A DNA stretch of 64,000 nt from Micromonospora yangpuensis (GCF_900091615.1 NZ_FMIA01000002.1:992001-1056000), one strand, 5' to 3'; numbered from the stretch's first letter, positions 34,122-43,514 are shown. A program made the numbers and translations. Notes: generated by a model from the sequence alone, not told the origin.

Positions 34122-37100
34122 CTAGTCGTCGCTGATCGGGATCTGGGTTTCTACATCTCGCAGGGAGGTCATTGGGCGGCGGTGGAGGATGTCGTGGGGC
34201 CACTTGGCACCGGAGCCAAGGTCGTTGAGTTTGGCGAAGTAGATCTCCACGGCGCGGCGTAGGTCCTCGTCGAGAAGGTGCTCGTCATCGCGGATGCCGA
34301 GCATCTCGCGTAAGGCCTTGGTCTCGTCGTCGACGGTGGTGACGACCGTGCGGTGGTGGGCGCGCAGTAGGTCGGCCGTGGTGAGTTTGAGCCGTTCGGA
34401 GCGGGGTTCGTGGAAGAACAGTCGTCGGGCCTCGATCGCTGCGGCACTCGTTAGGTCGAGGACGCGCCGGCTGCTGCGGGTCACGGGGATCGGCTCAACG
34501 AGGCGGTCGCCGTGCTCAACGAAGGCCTGGAAGTGGCTATAGACGCTGGCGTCGCGTTCACGTCCGATCTTGTGGACGACATAGACGAGGCCAGGGTGGG
34601 TACGGCCGACGCGGGCGGTGGTCTGGATGAACTCGGCCGTGGTGAGCGGCACGCCGAGGACGGTCATGATGTTCAGTCGGTCGATGTCCACCCCGTGCGA
34701 GAACATGGATGACGCGGCGACGACGTGGACGCGTTCGTCGAAGTCAGCCGGTGGTCTGTCGAGTTCGGCGATGGCCGTGCGCACCTCGTCGAAGGGGGTC
34801 TGTCCGGTCAGGGAGACGGTGTTGAGCGGGTTGACGTCTACCTGGGTACCCATGGATCGGCGCGCGGCCTCGACATCCTTGACGGTGTTGCCGTAGATCA
34901 CGTTCGTGCCATAGAGATCCAGGAGTTCGGGCACGTGGACTGGCTTGATCCCGGCCTGGGCGCACACTACTTCGGGCTCGCTGAGCAGTCTCCGTACGGA
35001 TTGCTGCAGGACGGTGATGGTGCGGTCGGACACCCATTCGAGGGTCACTCCGCGAGGCCAGACGGCGACGTACCGGCGCAATGTCCCCGGTGTCGCGGCG
35101 CTCCAGTAGCTCTCGTGGACCGACGGTCCGAGCGCCGGGAAGACTCGTCCGCGCCGGCCATAGAGCGTGAAGGTCTGCCTCTGGTAGCCCGACAGGGTGG
35201 CCGAAGAGGCGATGATCTTAGGCGGATCGGTGTCAGTGTTCTTGACCTGAAGGTCGTCGAGGATCGACTCGTAGTGTGAATCGACCGCGCCGAGGGAGTC
35301 CCGCAGCAGATGCAGCTCGTCCTGCAGCCGAAACGACGGGGCGAACATCGCTCGATCGTGTGCTTTGATGGTCTCGCTCGGATCTTTACAGCCGGGCACG
35401 AGGCAGCCCGATGGTCTGCTGCCGCGCTTGGCATAGGTGAAGCCGTGGCCGGGGCGCCGGCATCGTCCGGCGGGGCCGTGTATGAAACCGCGCATGGCGG
35501 CTTGCATGGAGATCAGCGCGGCCTTGTCTAGGGTGCCGATCACGACGCTGGGCAGGAAGCGATAGATCTCGCTGTCGACCACGAACAGCGGCAGCGCCTC
35601 CCCGGTCGACGGGCAGTCGAGCGCGGAGCAGAAGTGTTCGAGGCGCCAGTGCCGCCGGTTGAATCGGGTGGAAACGTTGCGAGCCGTGCAGAAGGGGCAG
35701 CGCAGCAGCACGTTGAAGCGTGCTGGCATGGTGTCGTCCTCGACATCGATGGGGTTGTCCTTGGTTGGCTCCACCGGGATGTCATTAGGGGTGCTGCTCT
35801 TGCCGACGTAGTAGCCGAGTGCAATCGGGTCGCCGGGTACGCGGTGCTCTCTACGCACCAGCTCGGCGGCACCGAGCGCGTCGGCGAAACGTTGGGTCTG
35901 CTGCAATGACAGCAGGCGTAGGGGGAATCGGGACCAGGCGGTGATACCGGAGTGTTTGCCGCGGAGCCGATCGTGGAAGACAGCGAGGACCAGCAGACCA
36001 AGGTAGGTCTCGGTCTTGCCACCGCCGGTGGCGAACCAGACGATCTCGACGATGTTCCAGTCGCGTCGGCCCTCGACGAGGCTGGGTAGTACACCTAGCA
36101 GGAAGCCCACCTGGAACGGACGCCAGGACGTGATGCCGCGGCGACTGGCCGTGCGTCCCATGGCCTTGTTCATCAGGCGGTAGGACCGTAGTAGCTGTGG
36201 TGAGGACTCCAGGGCCGCTACGCCGCAGCGCAGCCGATCGAGTTCGGCCTCGTACGCAGCCCGTCCACGGTTGGCCTCGGCGATCATTTCCGGTGTCCAC
36301 GCCGGTCCGTCACCTTGCAGCCGCGCCAGGGCCTCGGGTGACCAGGCGGCCTGGCCCCACTGGGCGTATCCCTCGACGAGCTGGCGTAGCCGGGGAAGGG
36401 GGTCATCGGTGAGCCCGATGAACGACAGGTCCAGTTTGTCCTCGGCGGTGTAGCCGAAACGGAACGTAGGTCGCTTGGTCGACACGACCACCGTGTCCGT
36501 TGTGACGAACGTCGTGCCCCGCATCTCGACGCCGCAGTTGATGCCCAGTGCTGGCATCTCGCGCTCGTAGCGGAAACTGTCTGGCAGCGATTCGAGGATA
36601 AAAGGGGCGCTGGGGAGTCCCTCAACTGCGAGCTCTACCTCGAATAGGTAGCGCTCGCCCTTCGGCTGGCCCGACTCGGTTGTGGTGTTCACCACCGTCA
36701 CGACGAGTTCCGCAGTGCCCCGCCAGGACTCGTCTGACACCTGCACTACAGCGGTGGCCGTGCCGATGCCAACTCGTCGAAGGGCCGCCGTAAGCAGGTC
36801 GGCACCGAAGTCAGTTGGACGCATACCCGCGTTTGCCGTGACGTCGATCGTCGCCTCCGCAGCTGCGGATTTCGCCCACTCCTCAGGGGTGTCGAGATCC
36901 TTAGAACCGGCCGTGATCCGGTTCCATCCCCGAGCGCGTACCCGCACCTGGAACGACCACGGTCCAGGGGTCGCGGGTTTGAACCGTATTCCGACGGAGC
37001 ATGGGTCCATCCGTCGCTCTCTGCGAGTCTCTGCCATCGCCTCCTTTTCGGGCGCGAGGCGCCCCAGCCAGAACACGCCGGAAGGGTCGACGGTGCTGGT

Positions 37101-37178
37101 CGTATCGTCGGTGCCCAACCCGGCGCCGGTGACCCGCTGGTCCAGCCATTGGACGAAGCGTTCTTTGTGGTCGGTCAT
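34122..37178 (-). CDS. DrmA-like SF2 helicase
   Basis: A 1018-aa protein. The first ~330 residues have no named domain. Then WRPFQVGFLLGVLPSLV (~355) leads into a modified Walker A, WFATGGGKTETYLGL, as in DrmA. A Cys-rich insertion (CPFCTARNVS, ~500) and EL(H)LLRDSLG near 640 follow. In the second RecA lobe, SSMFSHGVDIDRLNIMTVLG and TTAEFIQTTARVGRTHPGL match DrmA motifs V and VI. In DISARM, DrmAB loads on DNA with free 5' ends. Its ATG overlaps the sigma-factor stop (ATGA), so sigma factor, helicase and DUF1998 protein are one translationally coupled operon. Confidence 0.82.
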   Translation of the reverse strand: MTDHKERFVQWLDQRVTGAGLGTDDTTSTVDPSGVFWLGRLAPEKEAMAETRRERRMDPCSVGIRFKPATPGPWSFQVRVRARGWNRITAGSKDLDTPEEWAKSAAAEATIDVTANAGMRPTDFGADLLTAALRRVGIGTATAVVQVSDESWRGTAELVVTVVNTTTESGQPKGERYLFEVELAVEGLPSAPFILESLPDSFRYEREMPALGINCGVEMRGTTFVTTDTVVVSTKRPTFRFGYTAEDKLDLSFIGLTDDPLPRLRQLVEGYAQWGQAAWSPEALARLQGDGPAWTPEMIAEANRGRAAYEAELDRLRCGVAALESSPQLLRSYRLMNKAMGRTASRRGITSWRPFQVGFLLGVLPSLVEGRRDWNIVEIVWFATGGGKTETYLGLLVLAVFHDRLRGKHSGITAWSRFPLRLLSLQQTQRFADALGAAELVRREHRVPGDPIALGYYVGKSSTPNDIPVEPTKDNPIDVEDDTMPARFNVLLRCPFCTARNVSTRFNRRHWRLEHFCSALDCPSTGEALPLFVVDSEIYRFLPSVVIGTLDKAALISMQAAMRGFIHGPAGRCRRPGHGFTYAKRGSRPSGCLVPGCKDPSETIKAHDRAMFAPSFRLQDELHLLRDSLGAVDSHYESILDDLQVKNTDTDPPKIIASSATLSGYQRQTFTLYGRRGRVFPALGPSVHESYWSAATPGTLRRYVAVWPRGVTLEWVSDRTITVLQQSVRRLLSEPEVVCAQAGIKPVHVPELLDLYGTNVIYGNTVKDVEAARRSMGTQVDVNPLNTVSLTGQTPFDEVRTAIAELDRPPADFDERVHVVAASSMFSHGVDIDRLNIMTVLGVPLTTAEFIQTTARVGRTHPGLVYVVHKIGRERDASVYSHFQAFVEHGDRLVEPIPVTRSSRRVLDLTSAAAIEARRLFFHEPRSERLKLTTADLLRAHHRTVVTTVDDETKALREMLGIRDDEHLLDEDLRRAVEIYFAKLNDLGSGAKWPHDILHRRPMTSLRDVETQIPISDD

Positions 37179-38389
37179 TTGCCCTCCCGTGAGGTGGTCG
37201 CCTTGGCGCGCGTCGGTCGACCGGACGAGGTCGCGACGGCCGCGCGCTTGGCGGCGGGTGAGTTTGGTTGTGGTCGAAGGCCCCAGGACCGGGCAAGTTC
37301 CGAGATCACGTGATCGGATGACAGGGCCATGAGCAGCTTCCGTTCGAGCTGTCGCACGCGTTCGCGGGTGACTCCGTGGACCTGTGCAATCTCCTCGAGC
37401 GTCGCGGGCTCGTCGGTGACGAGTCCGAATCGGCGCTCGATGATGTCGACCGAGCGAGGGTCGAAGTTCGCTTGGAGTACACCGGTTATTTGTGCGGAGA
37501 CGTTTTCGGCGGTAACGACCTCGTCCGGCGCGGGCATTGGATCATTCATCAGGTAGTCACCCAGTGTGCTTACTCCATCGTTATCGCCTACCGGTGTGTC
37601 AAGTCGAATGAGGGGGCGTGAGATGTCCAGCAGAGCCTGAACGTCGGCGGCATCCATCTCGGTCCCCTCGGCGAGCTCTGACAGAGATGGAGGACGGCCG
37701 TTTCGGGATTCGAATGAACGCGCGTAACCATTAATCTTCCGAACTTTCTCACAGATGTGTACGGGAAGGCGGATAGTGGAGCCGGTCATATCGATCCCGC
37801 GACCGATAGACTGCCTGATCCACCACGTCGCATAGGTGGAGAACTTATATCCCAGAGCGGGATCGAACTTCTCGGCCGCGCGCTGAAGCCCGATGGTCCC
37901 TTCCTGAACGAGGTCATCGAGTTCGAGATCGCCCGCGCTGGGGCCGTACCTTTGGGCGATGCTGACCACCAGCCGCAGGTTCGAGCGCACCAGCTCGTCG
38001 CGAGCCTGACGCCCATCATCGACTAGGCGCCGCGCCGAGGCGTCGTCACCGTCTTCCTCGAGCCGCTGCTTAGCCGCCATACCGAGCTGAATCCGCCGAC
38101 CGAGGGCCACCTCCTCCTCCGCCGTCAAGATACGGTGACGTCGCATCTCGGCGGGCAAACGCCAAGAGCGTGCGAGCTCGGGCGACTCGTCGAGCTGCCG
38201 ATCCTCGTCGCGTTCGCGCTCGACGTTCAAGCCGTGGCGCGCGAGCTCGGCGAGGGTGCTGGACACTTCGTGGGCATCGAGCTGTCGCCGACTGGCGATG
38301 CCTACGAAGTGGTCCCAGGTCAACTCGCCAAGGCGATCAGCGTCCTCGGCGAGTACCTCGACAGTTCTCGCGACCAGCTCCTCACGCAT
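37175..38389 (-). CDS. sigma70-family RNA polymerase sigma factor inside the defence operon
   Basis: A 404-aa sigma factor of primary-like (group 2) form. Residues ~110-130 carry region 1.2, and ~150-230 region 2 (LVRSNLRLVVSIAQRYG; DLVQEGTIGLQRAAEKFDP; YKFSTYATWWIRQSIGRGI). Region 3 follows, and region 4 ends with GVTRERVRQLERKLL. A basic, disordered C-terminal tail of ~45 residues is extra. ATG 38389 is chosen for its GGAGG at the right spacing; the frame extends to 38455. It overlaps the DrmA-like gene by four bases. A full sigma factor in a defence operon suggests dedicated transcription of the locus or a role as a sensor that hijacks or guards RNA polymerase. Confidence 0.88.
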   Translation of the reverse strand: MREELVARTVEVLAEDADRLGELTWDHFVGIASRRQLDAHEVSSTLAELARHGLNVERERDEDRQLDESPELARSWRLPAEMRRHRILTAEEEVALGRRIQLGMAAKQRLEEDGDDASARRLVDDGRQARDELVRSNLRLVVSIAQRYGPSAGDLELDDLVQEGTIGLQRAAEKFDPALGYKFSTYATWWIRQSIGRGIDMTGSTIRLPVHICEKVRKINGYARSFESRNGRPPSLSELAEGTEMDAADVQALLDISRPLIRLDTPVGDNDGVSTLGDYLMNDPMPAPDEVVTAENVSAQITGVLQANFDPRSVDIIERRFGLVTDEPATLEEIAQVHGVTRERVRQLERKLLMALSSDHVISELARSWGLRPQPNSPAAKRAAVATSSGRPTRAKATTSREGK

Positions 38390-38784
38390 GGCTAGCCTCC
38401 GCATCTTCGCGACTGTCCTTAGGCGAGTGATCAGAGCACACAGGTGCGACAACATTCGCCGGCGGGGTGCCCTGAAGCAGTTTCACTAGCGTTAGTCCAA
38501 GGACGGATCGAATTGTCCGATTGAAGGCGTATGGCGCTTTTTGTGGTGAATGCTTGACCAACTCCGACCCGGCTTGTTAGTCTCTAGCCGCAGGCGTGAT
38601 TCAAGAACCGCATACAATTTTGAGGGCATACGCCTTCGTTGCTGCGGCTACTCTTCCCGCCACCCCGATTGAGATGCGCGCCGACCGGGTATCCGATACG
38701 CTCCCCACTGGGTCGGCGTCGATATCGATCGACGCGCCCTTCGTCTCGCCCGCCCCTGCGGGCATGATCAATTCGGGGGTGTGA
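38390..38784. promoter_or_regulatory. divergent intergenic region between the sigma-factor and MORC operons
   Basis: This ~395-base gap separates the two divergent arms of the defence locus. A + strand promoter candidate is TTGACC (38554-38559), 17 bases, then TTAGTC (38577-38582). A 62-codon frame (38596-38784, GTG start) ends immediately before the MORC GTG at 38785, but has no ribosome site and an unconvincing composition, so I treat it as leader. The local GC content is lower than average. Control by the encoded sigma factor is possible, but no consensus can be derived from one site. Confidence 0.45.
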
Positions 38785-41130
38785 GTGGCGATCGAGGCCA
38801 TCGACGTAACACCGGATCCGCGGATCCTTACGGTCCTGGGTGACATCGAGTTCAGCCCGTGGCAGTGCTTGGCGGAACTGATCGATAACGCCTTCGACGA
38901 GTTCCTCTCCGCTGGCCACGCTGGCGGTGAGAGGCCGGGGGTGCAGATCTCCCTGCCGCCGAAGGGCAGCGACTTGAAGAGCTCCGAGGTCTGGGTCGTC
39001 GACAACGGTCGCGGCATGGACCTTGCGACGTTGAACAACGCGATCCGTGCCGGCTGGACCTCCAACAACGCGCACGGGGCGCTTGGCCTCTTCGGTATGG
39101 GCTTCAATATCGCCACTGCTCGGCTCGGTCAGCGCACTCAGGTGCGAACCACCCGCGCCGGGGACCCACACTGGACTCTAGTCACGCTCGACCTGCCGAG
39201 TCTCAGCACTGGTAACACCTATGACGTTCCGGTGACCTACGAGCCCAAGGACGACCTGGCCGACCACGGCACGAAGGTCATCATCAGCGCGCTGCGCCCC
39301 GAGCGACTGGCCCTGCTACAGGGGCACCAAGCCATCCGCACCAAGCTTGGTGACGTCTACAGCTACCTGTTGCGTGAACACGAGTTCGATCTCACTGTCA
39401 ACCGGCGGAAGGTCGAACCGCGGCGGCCCTGTATCTGGGGCGAGGATCGGTACGTCACCCGCAACGGTGTCGACATCCGTGCCGTGCAGCGCATCGACGT
39501 CACGATGGGCACGATGAAGGCCTGTGCCGTCTGCGGAAAGTGGCAGGCCGCCGACCACGAGGTCTGCGTGTTCTGCCCGAACGGCGGCCGGCTCGAGATC
39601 CGCGAACAACGCATCCACGGATGGATCGGCATCCAGCGCTACCTGCACTCCAGCGACTACGGCATCGACTTTCTCCGCAACGGCCGTAAGATCCTCCTGC
39701 GGGATCACAACATCTTCGACTGGGTCGACCCCACCGGAAACGAGGATCCCGAGAAGGAGTACCCCGTCGACAACCCTCGCAATGAGGGTCGAATCGTCGG
39801 CGAGATCCACTGCGACCACGTCGCCGTCAACTACCAGAAGACCGCCTTCGAATACGACACCCGCGAGTGGAAGAAGGTAGTCCGGACTGTCCGCGGAGAG
39901 GCCCCGCTACGACCGAACATCGCGAGAAGGCGCGGCTTCGAGGAGAACCGCAGCCCTCTGGCCCTGCTGTTCACCGGTTTCCGCACCGACAAGCCTGGCC
40001 TGAAGTATCTGATCCCCGGCAACGGCCAGACGGCCCTGCGCGACAAGGTCACCGACTGGGTTGACCGTTTCCGCAAGGGCGACCCTGCCTACCAGAGCGA
40101 TGACATCTGGTATCAGGCGGCCGAACAACATGACAAGGGCCTTACCATACCCACCCCCCGAGAGGCTGGAGACGTCCTCGACGAAATGGGCCTGACCGAG
40201 CCCCCGGCGGGTAGCGGCTCAACTGGTACACCGGGGATCTTGAGCAACGACAGGCCCACAGGCTCCACCAACGGTCCTTCGCCGACACCTGCGATGTCTC
40301 CCGGTCGGCCGGAGACCGTCGATGAGCGACTGAGCCGTTACCGCGAGGCCGCCACGCTAGCGCCCGCGCTCGGTGGCAAGTTCGACGCCGCCGAGCTCGG
40401 AAAGGCTGATGTCACCGTATACGCTGCGGACAAGGCCGAGCTGGTCGACCCGACCGGCCGATCGGTAGCGATCTTCGCTCACCTCACCCGGGCGCCCCGC
40501 GTAGAGGTCTACCTCGCCCGCAGACACCCCATGCTGACCGACTTCGGTGTCGACCTCACGGAGCTGGTCCAAGTTATCCTCGCCGAGTTCCTTATCGCCA
40601 GGACGCCCGGCGCGCGGCAGCCGCTGATCACGGTCCTCGAGAAGATCAAGCTTCGTGCTTCCAACGATCGTCGGATCACCGTCGACTCTCTCGCGAAGCG
40701 ATCGCGCGACTTGCTTGACCGCATCAGGAGCCTCATGTTGCAGGAGATCAAGGGTTCGCCAACCGGTTACTGGGAAATGCTGCTGCCCGGTGAGACCGCC
40801 GAGGCCGAACGTCGATTCGCCCTGGAACGCGTCAGTGGCGGTTGGGAGGACGCGATCGACACCGGGGAGTTCGTTCATTACGTACCGGCGTCGGCTATCG
40901 TGCGTCTCATCGAACGACGACCCGACGCCTTCCTCGACGGCCGTGTGTTCCGCCGGCGCTTCAGCACCCTTACCGACGAGACCGCCCGCGCGCTCGGCCT
41001 ATCCCGGGTGACTAGTCTCGTCAACGAGATCGCCCTCATGGCCGATCACACACCACGTCTGGAGGTCGACGAGCTGCAGCGCATGCGGCTCAGCTGTGAC
41101 CTCGTTGAACGTGAACTCGACGCAGCGTAG
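38785..41130 (+). CDS. MORC-type GHKL ATPase
   Basis: A 781-aa protein of the Hsp90/MutL/MORC (GHKL) superfamily. The N box is LAELIDNAFDEF (Glu and Asn for Mg-ATP, ~30), G1 VVDNGRGMD (~70), G2 GLFGMGFNIATA (~97), and GTKVIIS (~155) closes the lid side. An S5-like domain follows, interrupted by a zinc knuckle (CAVCGKWQAADHEVC--C, ~245-260) not typical of MutL. RNEGRIVGEIHCDHVAVNY (~330) matches the MORC-type second domain. The C-terminal ~280 residues are helical. Prokaryotic MORC ATPases clamp DNA and occur with methylases, helicases and Vsr-like nucleases in predicted restriction systems. GTG 38785 begins the + strand operon; the helicase starts 8 bases after its stop. Confidence 0.88.
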   Translation: MAIEAIDVTPDPRILTVLGDIEFSPWQCLAELIDNAFDEFLSAGHAGGERPGVQISLPPKGSDLKSSEVWVVDNGRGMDLATLNNAIRAGWTSNNAHGALGLFGMGFNIATARLGQRTQVRTTRAGDPHWTLVTLDLPSLSTGNTYDVPVTYEPKDDLADHGTKVIISALRPERLALLQGHQAIRTKLGDVYSYLLREHEFDLTVNRRKVEPRRPCIWGEDRYVTRNGVDIRAVQRIDVTMGTMKACAVCGKWQAADHEVCVFCPNGGRLEIREQRIHGWIGIQRYLHSSDYGIDFLRNGRKILLRDHNIFDWVDPTGNEDPEKEYPVDNPRNEGRIVGEIHCDHVAVNYQKTAFEYDTREWKKVVRTVRGEAPLRPNIARRRGFEENRSPLALLFTGFRTDKPGLKYLIPGNGQTALRDKVTDWVDRFRKGDPAYQSDDIWYQAAEQHDKGLTIPTPREAGDVLDEMGLTEPPAGSGSTGTPGILSNDRPTGSTNGPSPTPAMSPGRPETVDERLSRYREAATLAPALGGKFDAAELGKADVTVYAADKAELVDPTGRSVAIFAHLTRAPRVEVYLARRHPMLTDFGVDLTELVQVILAEFLIARTPGARQPLITVLEKIKLRASNDRRITVDSLAKRSRDLLDRIRSLMLQEIKGSPTGYWEMLLPGETAEAERRFALERVSGGWEDAIDTGEFVHYVPASAIVRLIERRPDAFLDGRVFRRRFSTLTDETARALGLSRVTSLVNEIALMADHTPRLEVDELQRMRLSCDLVERELDAA

Positions 41131-41138
41131 ACGGACCC

Positions 41139-42796
41139 GTGATGAACTTCATGGACGCCTCCTTCCTGCGCGACGTCGGACCACGTCAGTTCCCCCGTCA
41201 GGTCGAACGCCTCCTGATGCACCTCGGCTTCACCGATCTCGCGACCATCGACGGGTCCGGTGACGGCGGCGCCGACGTCCTCGGCTGGCACGGCGGCCGC
41301 AGTTGGGTACTGCAATGCAAGTGGAAGCTGAACGGACCCGTCGGCGCCGAGGCCGTCGATGAGGTCCAGCGCGCCCGAGAACTCTACGGAGCCGATGAGG
41401 CCGCAGTGGTCACGACCAGTGCACCCGGCCCTAAGGCGATCCGCCGCGCCGACGAACTCGCCGCGATCACCCGCCCCATCAAGTTCTGGACTGGGGAGGT
41501 GCTACGTCGCGCGTACGACCGCGCTCCCACCCATCTCGCACCAGTCACACTGCGTCCGTACCAGCACGAAGCTGTCGCGGCCATCAATGCTGACCTGGCT
41601 AACCGGCGTCGAGCCATGCTCATCCTGGCCACCGGCATGGGCAAGACTGTCGTCGGCGGCTCCGTCATCGCCGAACACCTGCGGCACGCAACCAGCGCCA
41701 ACGTTCTGGTGGTCGCGCACACCCGCGACCTGGTCGCCCAGCTTGAACGAGCCCTGTGGACCCACCTTTCAAAGCATGCTCGAACCCGGCTACTCACTGG
41801 CGACGATCGCCCCGACGACCTCGGGGGGTTACTTGCGCCACGGTCGCCTCAGCGCTCGCTGTCGTCCGGATCGGCTACAAACCTGACCTTGTCATGGTCG
41901 ACGAGGCGCACCACATCGGTGAGAACGGCCAGTTCGCCGAACTCCTCGACCGGCTCGCGCCAGCACGGCAGTTTGGCGTCACCGCCACCCCCTGGCGCGG
42001 CGACCGTTACGACCTGACCACGCACTTCGGTGAACCCAGCTACACGCTGGGCATCGAAGAGGGCATGCGCCGTGGCTACCTCGCCCAGGTCGACTACCGG
42101 CTCTTCGTCGACAACATCGACTGGGACGTCGTCCGCACGGCCAGCGAGTATGGGTACAGCCTCAAAGAGCTGAACGCCAGGTTGTTCCTGCCAGAACGCG
42201 ACGAGGCAATCCGCGACGAACTCGCTACCACGTGGAACCGCACGCCACGACCCCGTGCCCTGGTCTTCTGCCGCACCATCGAGCACGCCGAACGTATGGC
42301 TGACATGCTCAACGACTCACCGCCCTGGGGCAGCAGCCAAGCTATCCATGCCGGCCTGCCGATGCGAGAAAGACAGCGGCGGCTGCTGGCTTTCCGAGCA
42401 GGTGAGACCCGAGTCCTCACCGCCGTCGACATCCTCAACGAGGGTGTGGACATTCCCGACGTCAACATCCTCTGTTTCGCCCGCGTAACGCACAGTCGGC
42501 GCATCTTCGTCCAACAACTCGGTCGCGGTTTGCGACTACGAGAGGGCAAGGATCGCGTCGCCGTACTCGACTTCGTCAGTGATCTGCGCCGTGTCGCCGC
42601 CACCCTGAAACTGCGCCGCGACATAGACGCCAGCGACGTCGAGACGCTGCCGCTGGGCCATGAATCCACGATCACCTTCTCTGATCAACGCGTTGAATCG
42701 CTGATGGAGCAGTGGATCAAAGACGCGGCGAGCCTCGAGACCGCGTACGACGAGCATCGCCTACAGTTTCCCGCCACGCTTGAGACAGGCAGTTGA
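41139..42796 (+). pseudogene. Mrr-type nuclease - SF2 helicase, split by one base at a G6 tract
   Basis: The first frame (41139-~41828) encodes a PD-(D/E)xK Mrr-like nuclease (FPRQVERLLMHLGF; SGDGGADVLG, then WVLQCKWK as the D...QxK core) followed by helicase lobe 1 (LRPYQHEAV; Walker A LATGMGKTVVGG). The second frame, to 42796, carries VMVDEAHHIG (motif II), GVTATPWRGDR (motif III), DILNEGVDIPDVN (motif V) and FVQQLGRGLRLREGK (motif VI). The frames meet at GGGGGG (41823-41828); one more G would give a single ~553-aa protein. Real mutation, phase variation, programmed -1 shifting or an assembly error are all possible. It is the likely DNA-cutting subunit of the locus. Confidence 0.85.
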
Positions 42797-42799
42797 GAG

Positions 42800-43396
42800 A
42801 TGCCGACAGCACCGAACATACCGCCTAGCGTCCGCGACGAGGTCGTCAAGCTTCTCTATGCCGACGCTGACCACGTTGACTGGGAGCGCCTGCCCGCGCA
42901 AGCCAAGACGGCCCAGTACAACCGCTGGGCCGAGGACCCACACATAGGCGGCCTCCTCGCCCGGTTCATCCCGAACCCACACCTTTGGATCAAGGAGGTT
43001 CCCCTCAAGGAATACGCTCGAGCACTTGAGAACATGGGCAGATTCGCACAGTTCACCGTGCTGCATTACTCGCCGCCATCCGATTTCATTGGGCCAGCCT
43101 TCGGACGAGACTGGAGGTACATTCCCGGCAGTCAGGCAGACAAGCCGCCACACTGCCTGGCGACGGACGGACGGACCAACCGCTACATCTGCTGGGGATC
43201 TCCCAACCATTTAAAGGATCTTCTCTGGGCTTCCCTGACCGTCGGCGTCAGGGAACAGGGGTGTCCTGGCGTCGCCCTATCGGTCCGCACCGATGCTGAA
43301 ATCGACGCTAGCGACAAGCGGCGGCATCAGGCCATAGGGGAAAGATGTGGCATCGAAGTAAAGTACGTGATCCGACCGCTGCGTCGACGCCCCTAA
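42800..43396 (+). CDS. unknown protein, last gene of the MORC operon (198 aa)
   Basis: ATG 42800 lies four bases after the helicase stop, behind GAGAG, so it is co-translated with the defence operon. The protein is soluble, with no signal or membrane helix. Distinct parts are WERLPAQAKTAQYNRWAED, FIPNPHLWIKEVPLKEYA, a central RDWRYIPGSQ and CLATDGRTNRYICWGS, and GIEVKYVIRPLRRRP at the end. Conserved-looking Trp, His, Cys and acidic residues suggest an enzyme or binding domain, but I recognise no family. A specificity factor, regulator or effector is possible. Confidence 0.6.
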   Translation: MPTAPNIPPSVRDEVVKLLYADADHVDWERLPAQAKTAQYNRWAEDPHIGGLLARFIPNPHLWIKEVPLKEYARALENMGRFAQFTVLHYSPPSDFIGPAFGRDWRYIPGSQADKPPHCLATDGRTNRYICWGSPNHLKDLLWASLTVGVREQGCPGVALSVRTDAEIDASDKRRHQAIGERCGIEVKYVIRPLRRRP

Positions 43397-43514
43397 GGCT
43401 CAAGCAACGTGCTGACCGGGCAGGGCGTGGGTGGGGGATTACAAGAAGGGTAGCCGGCCAATGCGAAGCGGCCTGCTGGAGCTCGATCTCCGCTCGACGT
43501 AGCCGATCTCCCCA

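Noticed and set aside
30653..37178. Assignment as canonical DISARM class 1 or 2, or as Druantia type II
   Set aside because: No phospholipase-D DrmC, DrmE or DrmD is present, and the helicase and DUF1998 domains are separate proteins rather than one DruE-like chain. I call it DISARM-like only.
38596..38784. A 62-codon frame ending just before the MORC gene
   Set aside because: The frame has no ribosome site, weak third-position bias and no recognisable feature. It is kept only as part of the leader region.
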